Source: Anaerocolumna sp. (GTDB taxonomy: Bacteria > Bacillota > Clostridia > Lachnospirales > Lachnospiraceae). From it: 64,000 nucleotides of DNA. Location of the stretch: contig JARBTX010000003.1 in the NCBI GenBank assembly GCA_029239975.1, positions 34,631-98,630 of the forward strand, in the 5' to 3' direction. Below, one piece after another: positions 17,486-25,336 of the stretch (position 1 is its first letter; each line of letters starts with the position of its first letter). Below the pieces are notes generated by a model that was not told where the DNA came from, did no database searches, and saw only the letters and a program-made list of their open reading frames with translations. The position numbers were made by a program, and so were the translations under genes.

Positions 17486-18244
17486 ATGTCTTTATTAGAA
17501 GTAAAAAATTTAGGAATCTCCTTTGGAGGTCTTCGCGCTGTAGATGATGTTAATCTGAATATAGAAAAGGGTCAACTTTTTGGTCTAATTGGTCCAAATG
17601 GTGCAGGAAAAACTACTATATTTAACTTACTTACGGGAGTATATCGACCTACGGATGGAACAATTAAAATTGATGGAGTTGATGTTGTTGGAAAAACACC
17701 TTCTGAAATCTGTCAAGCTGGTATAGCAAGAACCTTTCAAAATATTAGATTATTCAAAAAATTAACTGTTCTTGATAATGTTAAGTCAGCACTTCATAAC
17801 CAGAAGAAATATTCTTTATTATCTAGTGTATTAAGATTGCCATCTTACTATAAGTTGGAACAAGAAATGGATGAAAAGGCAATGGAGATTCTAAAGGTAT
17901 TTGATTTAGACGGTCAGGCAGATTTTCTAGCTAGTAACTTACCATATGGTAAGCAAAGAAAGCTTGAAATCGCGAGAGGTTTGGCTACTAATCCTAAATT
18001 GTTATTATTAGATGAACCAGCTGCGGGTATGAATCCAAATGAAACAGCTGAATTAATGGATACCATTAGGTTAGTTCGTGATCGTTATAATATCACAATA
18101 CTGTTGATTGAACATGATATGAAATTAGTAACCGGTATATGCGAAAAAATATTAGTATTAAACTTTGGTACAGAGCTAGCAAAAGGAGCTCCAGAAGAAG
18201 TTTTGAATAATCCCGAGGTAATCACAGCATATCTTGGTGAATAA
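17486..18244 (+). CDS. livG: Branched-chain amino-acid ABC transporter ATPase
   Basis: This 252-residue ABC ATPase has Walker A GPNGAGKTT, the LivG-specific GIARTFQNIRLF, a signature region in which the usual LSGGQ reads LPYGKQRKLEIARGL, and Walker B LLLLDEPAAGMNP. The LPYGxQR form is typical of LivG. AAGGAGG precedes ATG. It energises transport with LivF. Confidence 0.94.
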   Translation: MSLLEVKNLGISFGGLRAVDDVNLNIEKGQLFGLIGPNGAGKTTIFNLLTGVYRPTDGTIKIDGVDVVGKTPSEICQAGIARTFQNIRLFKKLTVLDNVKSALHNQKKYSLLSSVLRLPSYYKLEQEMDEKAMEILKVFDLDGQADFLASNLPYGKQRKLEIARGLATNPKLLLLDEPAAGMNPNETAELMDTIRLVRDRYNITILLIEHDMKLVTGICEKILVLNFGTELAKGAPEEVLNNPEVITAYLGE

Positions 18245-18289
18245 AAATTCGATAGATAACTGTATGGAAAGGGAATGGAGGAATTTCCG

Positions 18290-19000
18290 ATGGCGATGTT
18301 AACAGTAAAAGACATAGAAGTATATTATGGAGTAATAAAAGCTTTAAAAGGTATTTCCTTTGAAGTAAATGAAGGTGAAGTTATTGCATTAATTGGTGCC
18401 AACGGTGCTGGTAAGACAACGATTCTTCATACAATTACTGGACTTATTCCAGCAAAATCTGGTAGTATTGATTTTGAAGGACGTGATTTAACAAAAGTAC
18501 CTGCACATAACATAGTAGGATTAGGTATGGCTCATGTACCAGAAGGACGTAGAATCTTTGCTGAATTAACAGTTCTTGAGAACTTAAAGATGGGGGCTTA
18601 TACTAGAAACGATAAGAAAGAAATCGCGGATACACTAGAGATGATTTATAAGCGTTTCCCACGTTTAAATGAAAGAAAGAATCAGATTGCTGGAACGTTA
18701 AGTGGTGGTGAACAGCAAATGTTAGCTATGGGTAGGGCACTTATGTCCCATCCTAGAATAATCTTAATGGATGAACCATCCATGGGATTATCCCCATTGT
18801 TTGTATCCGAAATATTTGATATAATAAAAGAAATTAGTAAAAGTGGTACAACCGTTTTATTAGTAGAACAAAATGCAAAAAAGGCATTATCTATTGCTAA
18901 TCGTGCATATGTATTAGAAACAGGAAAGATTGTTTTAGAAGGTGATGCAAACGAACTTATGAACAACGATTCTGTTAAGAAAGCATATTTAGGCGAATAA
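18290..19000 (+). CDS. livF: Branched-chain amino-acid ABC transporter ATPase
   Basis: The start is ATG 18290: the upstream ATG at 18275 lies inside the GGAGGA binding site. The 236-residue product has Walker A GANGAGKTT, the LivF hallmark MAHVPEGRRIFAELTVLENL, signature LSGGEQQMLAMGRAL and Walker B IILMDEPSMGLSP. It is the last transport gene of the operon, 45 bases after livG. Confidence 0.94.
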   Translation: MAMLTVKDIEVYYGVIKALKGISFEVNEGEVIALIGANGAGKTTILHTITGLIPAKSGSIDFEGRDLTKVPAHNIVGLGMAHVPEGRRIFAELTVLENLKMGAYTRNDKKEIADTLEMIYKRFPRLNERKNQIAGTLSGGEQQMLAMGRALMSHPRIILMDEPSMGLSPLFVSEIFDIIKEISKSGTTVLLVEQNAKKALSIANRAYVLETGKIVLEGDANELMNNDSVKKAYLGE

Positions 19001-19014
19001 GTAGGAGGGCTACT

Positions 19015-19638
19015 ATGGATCATTATGTAATTACTATTGCAAGAGGTTATGGCAGTGGTGGTAAAACCATTGGTAAGATGTTAGCAGAAGAATTAGGTAT
19101 TCATTTTTATGATAGAGAATTACTAAGATTGGCATCGGATGAAAGTGGCATCAATGAAGAACTATTTGGTAGAGCAGATGAACAATTAAAGCAAAGTCTA
19201 TTATATCGTATTGCAAGAAAAGAATATAAAGGTGAATTAATACCACCAGATAAAGAAGATTTCGTATCCAATGATAATTTATTTAATTACCAAGCAAAGG
19301 TTATTAAACAAATAGCAAAACAAGAACCCTGTGTTATCGTTGGAAGATGTGCAGATTTTATTCTTAAGGATATGGATAATGTGGTTAAGATATTTGTTCA
19401 TGCTTCATTAGAAGATTGTGTGGGCAGATTAGAAGGAATGTTTAGCTTACCACGTAAAGAACTTGAGAAAAAGGTTGTTGCTACAGATAAACGAAGAGCA
19501 GAGTACTACAAATACTATACAGGACGTAATTGGGAAGATGCAAAGAATTATGATCTTTGTTTAAATACACAACAATTAGGTTTTGATAAAGGGGTACAAC
19601 TCGTAAAAAATTATCTGGATATACGTTTTCAAAAATAA
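19015..19638 (+). CDS. Cytidylate-kinase-like P-loop protein
   Basis: This 207-residue protein has the P-loop ARGYGSGGKTIGKMLAEELG (about 9-28) and FYDRELL, as in the cytidylate-kinase-like family common in Clostridia, plus CVIVGRCADFIL and a lid-like basic stretch KKVVATDKRRAEYYKYYTGR. It is distinct from true CMP kinase. Phosphate-acceptor substrate is unknown. It is 14 bases after livF with its own GGAGGG site and probably cotranscribed. Confidence 0.8.
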   Translation: MDHYVITIARGYGSGGKTIGKMLAEELGIHFYDRELLRLASDESGINEELFGRADEQLKQSLLYRIARKEYKGELIPPDKEDFVSNDNLFNYQAKVIKQIAKQEPCVIVGRCADFILKDMDNVVKIFVHASLEDCVGRLEGMFSLPRKELEKKVVATDKRRAEYYKYYTGRNWEDAKNYDLCLNTQQLGFDKGVQLVKNYLDIRFQK

Positions 19639-19659
19639 TGTATTAATAATGAATATAGG

Positions 19660-19699
19660 AGAAAAGGATAGACAAAGCTTGTCAATCCTTTTCTTTTTA
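19660..19699 (+). terminator. Terminator of the liv operon
   Basis: GAAAAGGATAGACAA pairs with TTGTCAATCCTTTTC (one mismatch) followed by TTTTTAT. It closes livKHMGF plus the kinase-like gene. Confidence 0.88.
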
Positions 19700-19758
19700 T
19701 CATTTATAATCGATGCAATTATTTATTCTTTAAATCATTTATAACCGTTGCAATTATT
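19699..19758. repeat. 35-bp-period direct repeat at the 3' end of the GIY-YIG gene
   Basis: A 25-base unit starting ATCATTTATAA is present at 19699 and again at 19734 with two mismatches. The second copy contains the stop codon of the minus-strand gene, so this is a small tail duplication. Confidence 0.6.
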
Positions 19759-20113
19759 CTTTTGGATATTTATGATATCCTTTATCTCCATAAGGTTGTA
19801 ATTTTTCTAACCATAGTTTTTCTAACTTTTTAATTTCCCAATGAACATCCATTTCTTCTTTAACTTCCTGTTGATCAATCACCTCGTATGAAAAAGAATC
19901 TTTTCCTAATTCAGTCCAATCTTTTTGTAAATCAAAGTTAGCAAATCGCCCGGTATCTAGTTGCATACATAATGTTAGCCAGCGATTTTTGAGATTAGGA
20001 TACGCAGTTATATATATCTTTCCATTCACATTATTAGTTATTTTAATTACACCCATATATACCTTAATTTCTTTGAATTGTTCGGCTAATTCTTTTCGTC
20101 TTTGTTTATCCAT
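19754..20113 (-). CDS. Degenerate GIY-YIG domain protein
   Basis: The 119-residue protein has MGVIKITNNVNGKIYI at about 20-35, which aligns with the GIYKITNxxNGKIYIG start of GIY-YIG nucleases, and LKNRW further on with the conserved arginine. The first tyrosine of GIY is replaced (G-V-I) and the glycine of YIG is replaced (Y-I-T), so cleavage activity is doubtful. The rest is charged and compact, without membrane segments. It may be a DNA- or RNA-binding remnant. The upstream region has repeated TAGTAAATTACTA palindromes. Confidence 0.65.
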   Translation of the reverse strand: MDKQRRKELAEQFKEIKVYMGVIKITNNVNGKIYITAYPNLKNRWLTLCMQLDTGRFANFDLQKDWTELGKDSFSYEVIDQQEVKEEMDVHWEIKKLEKLWLEKLQPYGDKGYHKYPKE

Positions 20114-20185
20114 AAATACTCCTTCTATTTTTATCCCTTAAAAATAATTTACAACTTGTTACTAAAATTATTGTACTCAAATTAA

Positions 20186-20272
20186 GATTTAGTAAATTAC
20201 TAAATTAGTAATTTGATAATAACATTAGTTTTATATACTGTCAAGTTAGTAAATTAGTAAATTACTAAATTT
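20186..20272. promoter_or_regulatory. Cluster of TAGTAAATTACTA palindromes
   Basis: Several overlapping copies of TTAGTAAATTACTAA-like palindromes and half sites occur between 20186 and 20272, upstream of the minus-strand GIY-YIG gene. Related sites (AATTACTAAATTAGTTAATTACTAA) recur at 21170-21200 upstream of the DUF6530 gene. This arrangement looks like operators for a dimeric repressor, but A/T-rich composition makes chance similarity possible. Confidence 0.45.
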
Positions 20273-20280
20273 CAAAGGTC

Positions 20281-20343
20281 AAAAAAATAGCTTTTACTCA
20301 TATAAACTAATCATCTAGTTAAATTTTGTAAAAGCTTTTTTCT
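20281..20343 (-). terminator. Terminator of the DUF6530 gene
   Basis: Read on the minus strand, AAAAAAGCTTTTAC pairs with GTAAAAGCTATTTTTTT at the far side, ending in a T-run, just after the stop of the 20348-20839 gene. Confidence 0.75.
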
Positions 20344-20347
20344 TTTA

Positions 20348-20839
20348 TTATTTTCTGTGTCCATATCCCATTTCATTCAGTAGATTAGCTAATGTATGCA
20401 AGCGTTCTGACATCATCTCGTCATCTCGTCCTAATGTTTCAGAAAATAATTTGATATCTTCATCAATCATTGGGTTATCGGTACATACTTCTACAGTCAT
20501 GGCATCCCCTTGTAATCCAACTCGGTCTATAACAGGATTATTCTCATCATATAGTTTTGGATAGCGATAAGCATTTTGAAAATGTTGCTTTCCCTTACAG
20601 ATTAGTATAGCTATATCGATAATTCGATGCATCGGAAGTTCTTCAGACTGACGAGACCACTTTTCGCCAGTGTATCTCCAAACCTTTGCTGAAATATCAA
20701 CTTTTCCACGATCGTTCCATTGTGCCAAACCAAGAGAAAGGCCTTTGGCATCAGAACCATATGCTTGTCTACCATCAACGTTTTCATAATTTTCTACTGC
20801 TATAACGGGTTTATGTTTTAAAGTAGTTGGGATTTTCAT
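20348..20839 (-). CDS. DUF6530 family protein
   Basis: This 163-residue soluble protein starts MKIPTTLKHKPVIAVENYEN and has GLSLGLAQWNDRGKVDISAKVW, SRQSEELPMHRIIDIAILIC and a C-terminal helix pair (LLNEMGYG). I recognise it as the DUF6530 family, seen scattered in Firmicutes, with no known role. There are no nuclease or transmembrane motifs. GGAGG lies 6 bases before ATG. The divergent upstream region contains a large fold-back element, which may have separated the gene from its original operator sites. Confidence 0.65.
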   Translation of the reverse strand: MKIPTTLKHKPVIAVENYENVDGRQAYGSDAKGLSLGLAQWNDRGKVDISAKVWRYTGEKWSRQSEELPMHRIIDIAILICKGKQHFQNAYRYPKLYDENNPVIDRVGLQGDAMTVEVCTDNPMIDEDIKLFSETLGRDDEMMSERLHTLANLLNEMGYGHRK

Positions 20840-20893
20840 ACAATAACCTCCAGGATTATATTATTATTAAATTATTTATTTTATTATATAATA

Positions 20894-21165
20894 ATTAGGG
20901 TGACAAAAGTCCTTCTAAAAACTTGGTTTCGTCAATTTGCACATACACATACTTGACCAAGCGCGATGCAAACAAAAAGTTAGTGAGCAACTGTTATGAA
21001 GTCGTTGGTACTTAGACCCTGTATTTTAGGGTCTTATGTACCATTACGAACTTCATTCAAGCGGGAGCGTGTTGCGATCTATTTTTTGTTTTGCATCACG
21101 CATCAATAAGTTAAATTGTGCAAATTGACGTATGGAATTTTAAAATGGGCTTTTGACACCCTAAT
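20894..21165. mobile_element. 272-bp fold-back (MITE-like) element without genes
   Basis: The ends ATTAGGGTGACAAAA and TTTTGACACCCTAAT are inverted repeats with one mismatch. Inside, CGTCAATTTGCACA (20930-20943) and TGTGCAAATTGACG (21117-21130) are a perfect pair, and the arms continue (GCGATGCAAACAAAAAG against TTTTTGTTTTGCATCACGC) to a central GACCCT/AGGGTC hairpin near 21014-21033. The whole unit folds on itself. It has no open frame of interest. Possible TA duplication at the ends cannot be proven here. Confidence 0.75.
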
Positions 21166-21315
21166 CATATAATTACTAAATTAGTTAATTACTAAAATGT
21201 TATCATAATAATTTTTAAAAGTCAAACTTAGTGACTGTACTTACCTAATAATTCAATGTAAAATACTAGTTATATACTCATATAAGATAAAAGCAGTTCA
21301 GAACAATCTTATAAC

Positions 21316-21345
21316 TTGCAATTTAACACGTTACTATGGTATACT
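21316..21345 (+). promoter_or_regulatory. Promoter of the aminotransferase pair
   Basis: TTGCAA, 18-base spacer, TATACT. The nominal ATG at 21336 falls inside this promoter, supporting the downstream ATG 21384 as the true start. Confidence 0.7.
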
Positions 21346-21383
21346 ATGAAAAATTAAAATTAAATAGAAAAGGGAGGATTATT

Positions 21384-22568
21384 ATGATTTCAAAAAAAAT
21401 GACAGCATTAGTTCAAAATAGTTCAGTGATAAGAGCTATGTTTGAAGAAGGAAAACGCTTGGCAGCAATACATGGAGCAGAGAATGTATTTGATTTTAGC
21501 TTAGGTAATCCTAGTGTAGAACCACCAAAAGAAGTAAAAGATGCTATTGTTGATGTTATTATGAATGAAAATACGAACTTAGTTCATGGTTACATGAGTA
21601 ATTCTGGATATGAAGATGTTAGAACTGCTGTAGCTAATTCTATTAATCATAAATTTGGTACTCATTTTAATGAAAACAATATAATTATGACAGTAGGTGC
21701 AGCTGGTGGTTTAAATGTTATTTTTAAGACTTTATTAAATCCTGGTGACGAAGTCATTGTATTTGCTCCTTTTTTTGGTGAATATCGTAACTATGTAAAC
21801 AATTTTGATGGTGAATTAGTTATTGTTAGTCCAAATACAGTCGACTTTCAACCTGATTTAGACGAGTTTGAGACTAAAATTACTCCAAAAACGAAAGCTG
21901 TCATTGTAAACACTCCAAATAATCCAACTGGTGTAGTGTATTCAGAAGAAACAATAATGAAGTTATCTAATATTTTAGATAAAAAACAGAAAGAATATGG
22001 TAATTCTATTTATTTAATATCAGATGAACCATACCGTGAACTTGTTTATGATGGTGTAAGTGTTCCTTACCTTACAAAATATTATAAAAATACCTTAGTT
22101 GGATATTCCTTTAGTAAATCTTTATCTTTACCTGGTGAGAGAATTGGATATCTTGTAATTCCAACTGAAGTAGATGATGCAGAAGATATTATAGCAGCCG
22201 CTAATGTGGCAAATCGAATACTTGGATTTGTAAATGCCCCATCTTTAATCCAAAGAGTGGTAGCAAAATGTTTAGACTCTGAAGTAGATGTTTCCATTTA
22301 TAATAGAAATAGAGAACTTTTATATAATAGCTTAACAGAATACGGTTTTACACTAGTAAAACCAGAGGGTGCTTTTTACTTATTTGTAAAAGCATTAGAA
22401 GATGATGATAAAGCCTTTGTAAATGCTGCTAAAAAACACAATATATTAATTGTACCTGGTTCATCTTTTGGCTGTCCTGGTTATTGCAGAATTGCATACT
22501 GTGTGGAATACGATAAGATTGAACGTGCCTTACCTGGCTTTAAAAAATTAGCAGAAGAATATCAGTAA
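21384..22568 (+). CDS. Class I/II PLP-dependent aminotransferase (aspartate aminotransferase-like)
   Basis: With ATG 21384 (GGGAGG 7 bases upstream) the product is 394 residues. Fold-type I motifs are in order: FDFSLGNPSVEPP (substrate loop), AAGGLNVIFKTLLNPGDEV, NTPNNPTG, ISDEPYRELVYDG and YSFSKSLSLPGERIGYL with the PLP-binding lysine, and the C-terminal R of YCRIAYC. It transfers amino groups between an amino acid and 2-oxo acid; substrate is not predictable. hisC follows after 12 bases. Confidence 0.88.
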   Translation: MISKKMTALVQNSSVIRAMFEEGKRLAAIHGAENVFDFSLGNPSVEPPKEVKDAIVDVIMNENTNLVHGYMSNSGYEDVRTAVANSINHKFGTHFNENNIIMTVGAAGGLNVIFKTLLNPGDEVIVFAPFFGEYRNYVNNFDGELVIVSPNTVDFQPDLDEFETKITPKTKAVIVNTPNNPTGVVYSEETIMKLSNILDKKQKEYGNSIYLISDEPYRELVYDGVSVPYLTKYYKNTLVGYSFSKSLSLPGERIGYLVIPTEVDDAEDIIAAANVANRILGFVNAPSLIQRVVAKCLDSEVDVSIYNRNRELLYNSLTEYGFTLVKPEGAFYLFVKALEDDDKAFVNAAKKHNILIVPGSSFGCPGYCRIAYCVEYDKIERALPGFKKLAEEYQ

Positions 22569-22580
22569 TAGGAGGTATCT

Positions 22581-23642
22581 ATGAAACTGTGGGAAAAAAA
22601 TATTAGAAAAGTTGAGCCGTATGTGCCAGGAGAGCAACCTAACATTCCTGGTATGATAAAGTTAAATACAAATGAAAACCCATATCCACCTGCTCCGGGT
22701 GTTTTAAATGCAATGAAAGAGTTTCAAGTTGATAAATTAAAGTTATATCCAGATCCTACAGCTAAAATTTTGGTAGATGAATTAGCAAACTATTATCACC
22801 TTAATCCAAATCAAGTTTTTGTAGGAGTTGGTTCAGATGATGTGTTAGCTATGGCATTTATGACATTTTTTAATTCAGATAAGCCAATCTTATTTCCAGA
22901 TATAACATACTCCTTCTATGATGTTTGGGCAGAGTTGTTTAAAATTCCATATATAAGACCAGCGTTAGATGAAAATTTTAAGATGAAACCAGAAGATTAT
23001 TATAAAGAAAACGGTGGTATTGTAATAGCCAATCCAAATGCACCAACTTCTAGTTATGAAGATTTAGACTTTATTCGAAATATCTTATCACATAATCAAG
23101 AATCTATCGTTATTGTTGATGAAGCTTATATTGATTTTGGGGGAAGAAGTGCAATCGAATTGATACCTGAATTTGATAATTTATTAGTGGTACAAACATT
23201 TTCAAAATCACGATCCATGGCAGGTATGCGTATCGGTTATGCATTAGGTAATGAAGCATTAATAAAAGTAATCAACGATGTAAAATACTCCTATAACTCC
23301 TATACCATGAATCAAACATCTCTTATGTTTGGTGTTGAAGCTGTAAAAGACGAAAGATACTTTAATGAATGTATTAATAAAATAATAAATACACGCGAAC
23401 GAGTAATCATTGAGATGCGAAAATTAGGCTTTTCCATGCCGCAATCAAAAACCAATTTTATTTTTGCAACTCACAAGGATATTCCTGCACAGAAATTATT
23501 TACTGGTTTAAAAGAAAATAAAATCTATGTAAGATATTTTAACAAACCAAGAATTGACAATTATTTACGTATTACAATTGGTACAGACTATGAAATGGAT
23601 ACATTGTTAAGAGTTTTGAAAGACTTAGTTAAGTCAGAATAA
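22581..23642 (+). CDS. hisC: Histidinol-phosphate aminotransferase-like
   Basis: This 353-residue fold-type I aminotransferase has KLNTNENPYPPAPGV near residue 27 (HisC hallmark), FVGVGSDDVLAMAF, NPNAPTS, DEAYIDFGG and TFSKSRSMAGMRIGY with the PLP lysine. No other his genes are nearby, so HisC-like side functions (for example aromatic aminotransferase) remain possible. AGGAGG is 6 bases before ATG. Confidence 0.82.
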   Translation: MKLWEKNIRKVEPYVPGEQPNIPGMIKLNTNENPYPPAPGVLNAMKEFQVDKLKLYPDPTAKILVDELANYYHLNPNQVFVGVGSDDVLAMAFMTFFNSDKPILFPDITYSFYDVWAELFKIPYIRPALDENFKMKPEDYYKENGGIVIANPNAPTSSYEDLDFIRNILSHNQESIVIVDEAYIDFGGRSAIELIPEFDNLLVVQTFSKSRSMAGMRIGYALGNEALIKVINDVKYSYNSYTMNQTSLMFGVEAVKDERYFNECINKIINTRERVIIEMRKLGFSMPQSKTNFIFATHKDIPAQKLFTGLKENKIYVRYFNKPRIDNYLRITIGTDYEMDTLLRVLKDLVKSE

Positions 23643-23660
23643 GTAAAAATAAAGATAAAA

Positions 23661-23840
23661 TATAAGAACAATAAAAAATATTATAACGATAAAAAATATA
23701 AGAACGATAAAAAATATAAGAACGATATAAAATATAAGAACAATATAAAATATAAGAACAATATAATATAAGAATGATATAAAATATAAGAACAATAAAA
23801 AATATAAGAACGATATAAAATATAAGAACGATATAAAATC
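23661..23840. repeat. 18-bp minisatellite, about ten copies
   Basis: A unit close to TATAAGAACGATATAAAA is tandemly repeated about ten times, varying at a few places (AACA/AACG and ATAAAAAA/ATATAAAA); one copy is shortened. It follows hisC directly. There is no interspersed spacer, so it is not CRISPR. From 23841 to 24109 I see only A/T-rich sequence. Confidence 0.85.
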
Positions 23841-24109
23841 TTACTCCAATATAAGTTATAGTATTTTGTTGGTTTTTAAGATTTTGTATGGTTCTTTTTT
23901 TATATAATTTATAGCAAAGGTAAAAGTTAACAAGATTAACGATAAAATTTTAACAGATACAATCATGAAATATATTATTAATATATTAAAATGTGCAAAA
24001 CATACAAAAACTACTACTCGAATATGTAGAAACTACACAAAACTCACAAGAAAAATGTCAAAAAGTTGGCATAACTTCTTTCTGAATATTAATTTAATCG
24101 TAAAAAGGG

Positions 24110-24137
24110 TTGATTTTTGTCAATAATATGTTATACT
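24110..24137 (+). promoter_or_regulatory. Promoter of the SleB-like gene
   Basis: TTGATT, 16-base spacer, TATACT, about 110 bases before the start codon. Confidence 0.55.
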
Positions 24138-24249
24138 TATTAAATAAATGTTAACAAAATATTACCATTATTGATAAAAATTATACCAAATGGATTTGAT
24201 TAACCTATGAGATAATTTTAAAACACAACAACGTAGAACGGAGTACAGT

Positions 24250-25074
24250 ATGAAATCGAAGAAGTTGATATTTTGTATGCTTTTTACGATAATGTTTACA
24301 TTAGGAACTTTATCAAGTAAAGCATATGCAGAAGAAATTATCATACCAACACAAGTAGAAACAACTGAAAATGCTGAAATTGTTAGTGCGGATAGTAATG
24401 AAGATTTAACATACATAGAAGATGCTGATACTACTTTAGATGATACCATAGTAACAGATGAAACAGAAGAAGTATTAGATGAATCAACAGATATTGAAGA
24501 AGAAAAAGAATCTAAAAATGTTGATGAGAAAAAAGATACAAAAAAAACAACGTCTGAAAAAAAAGATACAACAGATAAAAAAGATACAACAGATAAGAAA
24601 GAAACAACTGAAAAGAAAACAGTTGTAAAAGAAAAAAAGAGTTATAGTAATGCAGATTTAAGATTATTATCTTGTCTTATCTTTACAGAAGCAGGTAATC
24701 AGTCATATAATGGTAAATTAGCAGTTGCAAATGTAGTAATCAATCGTGCAAAAAGTAATGTTTTTTGGCATGTTAATACAATAAAAGAAGTTATTTATGA
24801 TTCAAAATGGGGTGTTCAATTTAGCGTAATCATTAAAGGAAGTAATGGTACAAGTCCTTTTAGTAGAGCACTAGAAATGTATGACGAGAAAAGTTATCCA
24901 TCCGAATCAATGAAAAGTAATATGAATCAAAGTATTAAAGCAGCAAAAGCAGCTTTAGAAGGAGAGAATAACATTGGAGATTATCTATACTTTAGTGGTA
25001 ATTCCAGTTATCTTTCAAATAAATATCCTGACCACAAAGTAATTGGTGCTCACATTTTTTATAATGTAAAGTAA
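24250..25074 (+). CDS. Secreted cell wall hydrolase, SleB (Hydrolase_2) family
   Basis: This 274-residue protein has a signal peptide with likely cleavage after S-K-A-Y-A (residue 27), then a Glu/Thr- and Lys/Asp/Thr-rich linker with repeated KKDTTD units (about 90-132), and a C-terminal Hydrolase_2 domain (about 138-274) recognised by LLSCLIFTEAGNQSYNGKLA, VANVVINRA with the catalytic Glu in FTEAG. It cuts peptidoglycan, in spore germination or in cell-wall turnover. It stands alone with its own terminator. Confidence 0.87.
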   Translation: MKSKKLIFCMLFTIMFTLGTLSSKAYAEEIIIPTQVETTENAEIVSADSNEDLTYIEDADTTLDDTIVTDETEEVLDESTDIEEEKESKNVDEKKDTKKTTSEKKDTTDKKDTTDKKETTEKKTVVKEKKSYSNADLRLLSCLIFTEAGNQSYNGKLAVANVVINRAKSNVFWHVNTIKEVIYDSKWGVQFSVIIKGSNGTSPFSRALEMYDEKSYPSESMKSNMNQSIKAAKAALEGENNIGDYLYFSGNSSYLSNKYPDHKVIGAHIFYNVK

Positions 25075-25090
25075 TGAATTAGCGAATAAT

Positions 25091-25125
25091 ACCCTTCAAG
25101 ATTTTAAATCTTTGAAGGGTTTTGT
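25091..25125 (+). terminator. Terminator of the SleB-like gene
   Basis: ACCCTTCAAGATT pairs with AATCTTTGAAGGGT, followed by TTTTGTG. Confidence 0.85.
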
Positions 25126-25269
25126 GTATTATAGGGTTCAGAATTAGGAAGTCTGTTACGATATATAAGGTAATATATATTAATACCGATTAATAAATAT
25201 AATACATTTTTTATTATTGAAACTGTAAAAAGTTAGAATTTAACAGTAATAATAATATTAACACCCACT

Positions 25270-25298
25270 TTGACTATTGAAAATAAGTGTGGTATTAT
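25270..25298 (+). promoter_or_regulatory. glnS promoter
   Basis: TTGACT, 17-base spacer, TATTAT, 38 bases before the start codon. The short leader has no room for a T-box. Confidence 0.75.
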
Positions 25299-25336
25299 AT
25301 AAGTTATGAAATCACAGCTTTATAGGAGGAATTGCC

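Noticed and set aside
23661..23840. CRISPR-like array
   Set aside because: The 18-base units are directly adjacent with no unique spacers and no cas genes nearby.
25126..25336. T-box leader for glnS
   Set aside because: The promoter lies 38 bases before the start codon, and no TGGNACCGCG-type T-box sequence or antiterminator was found.
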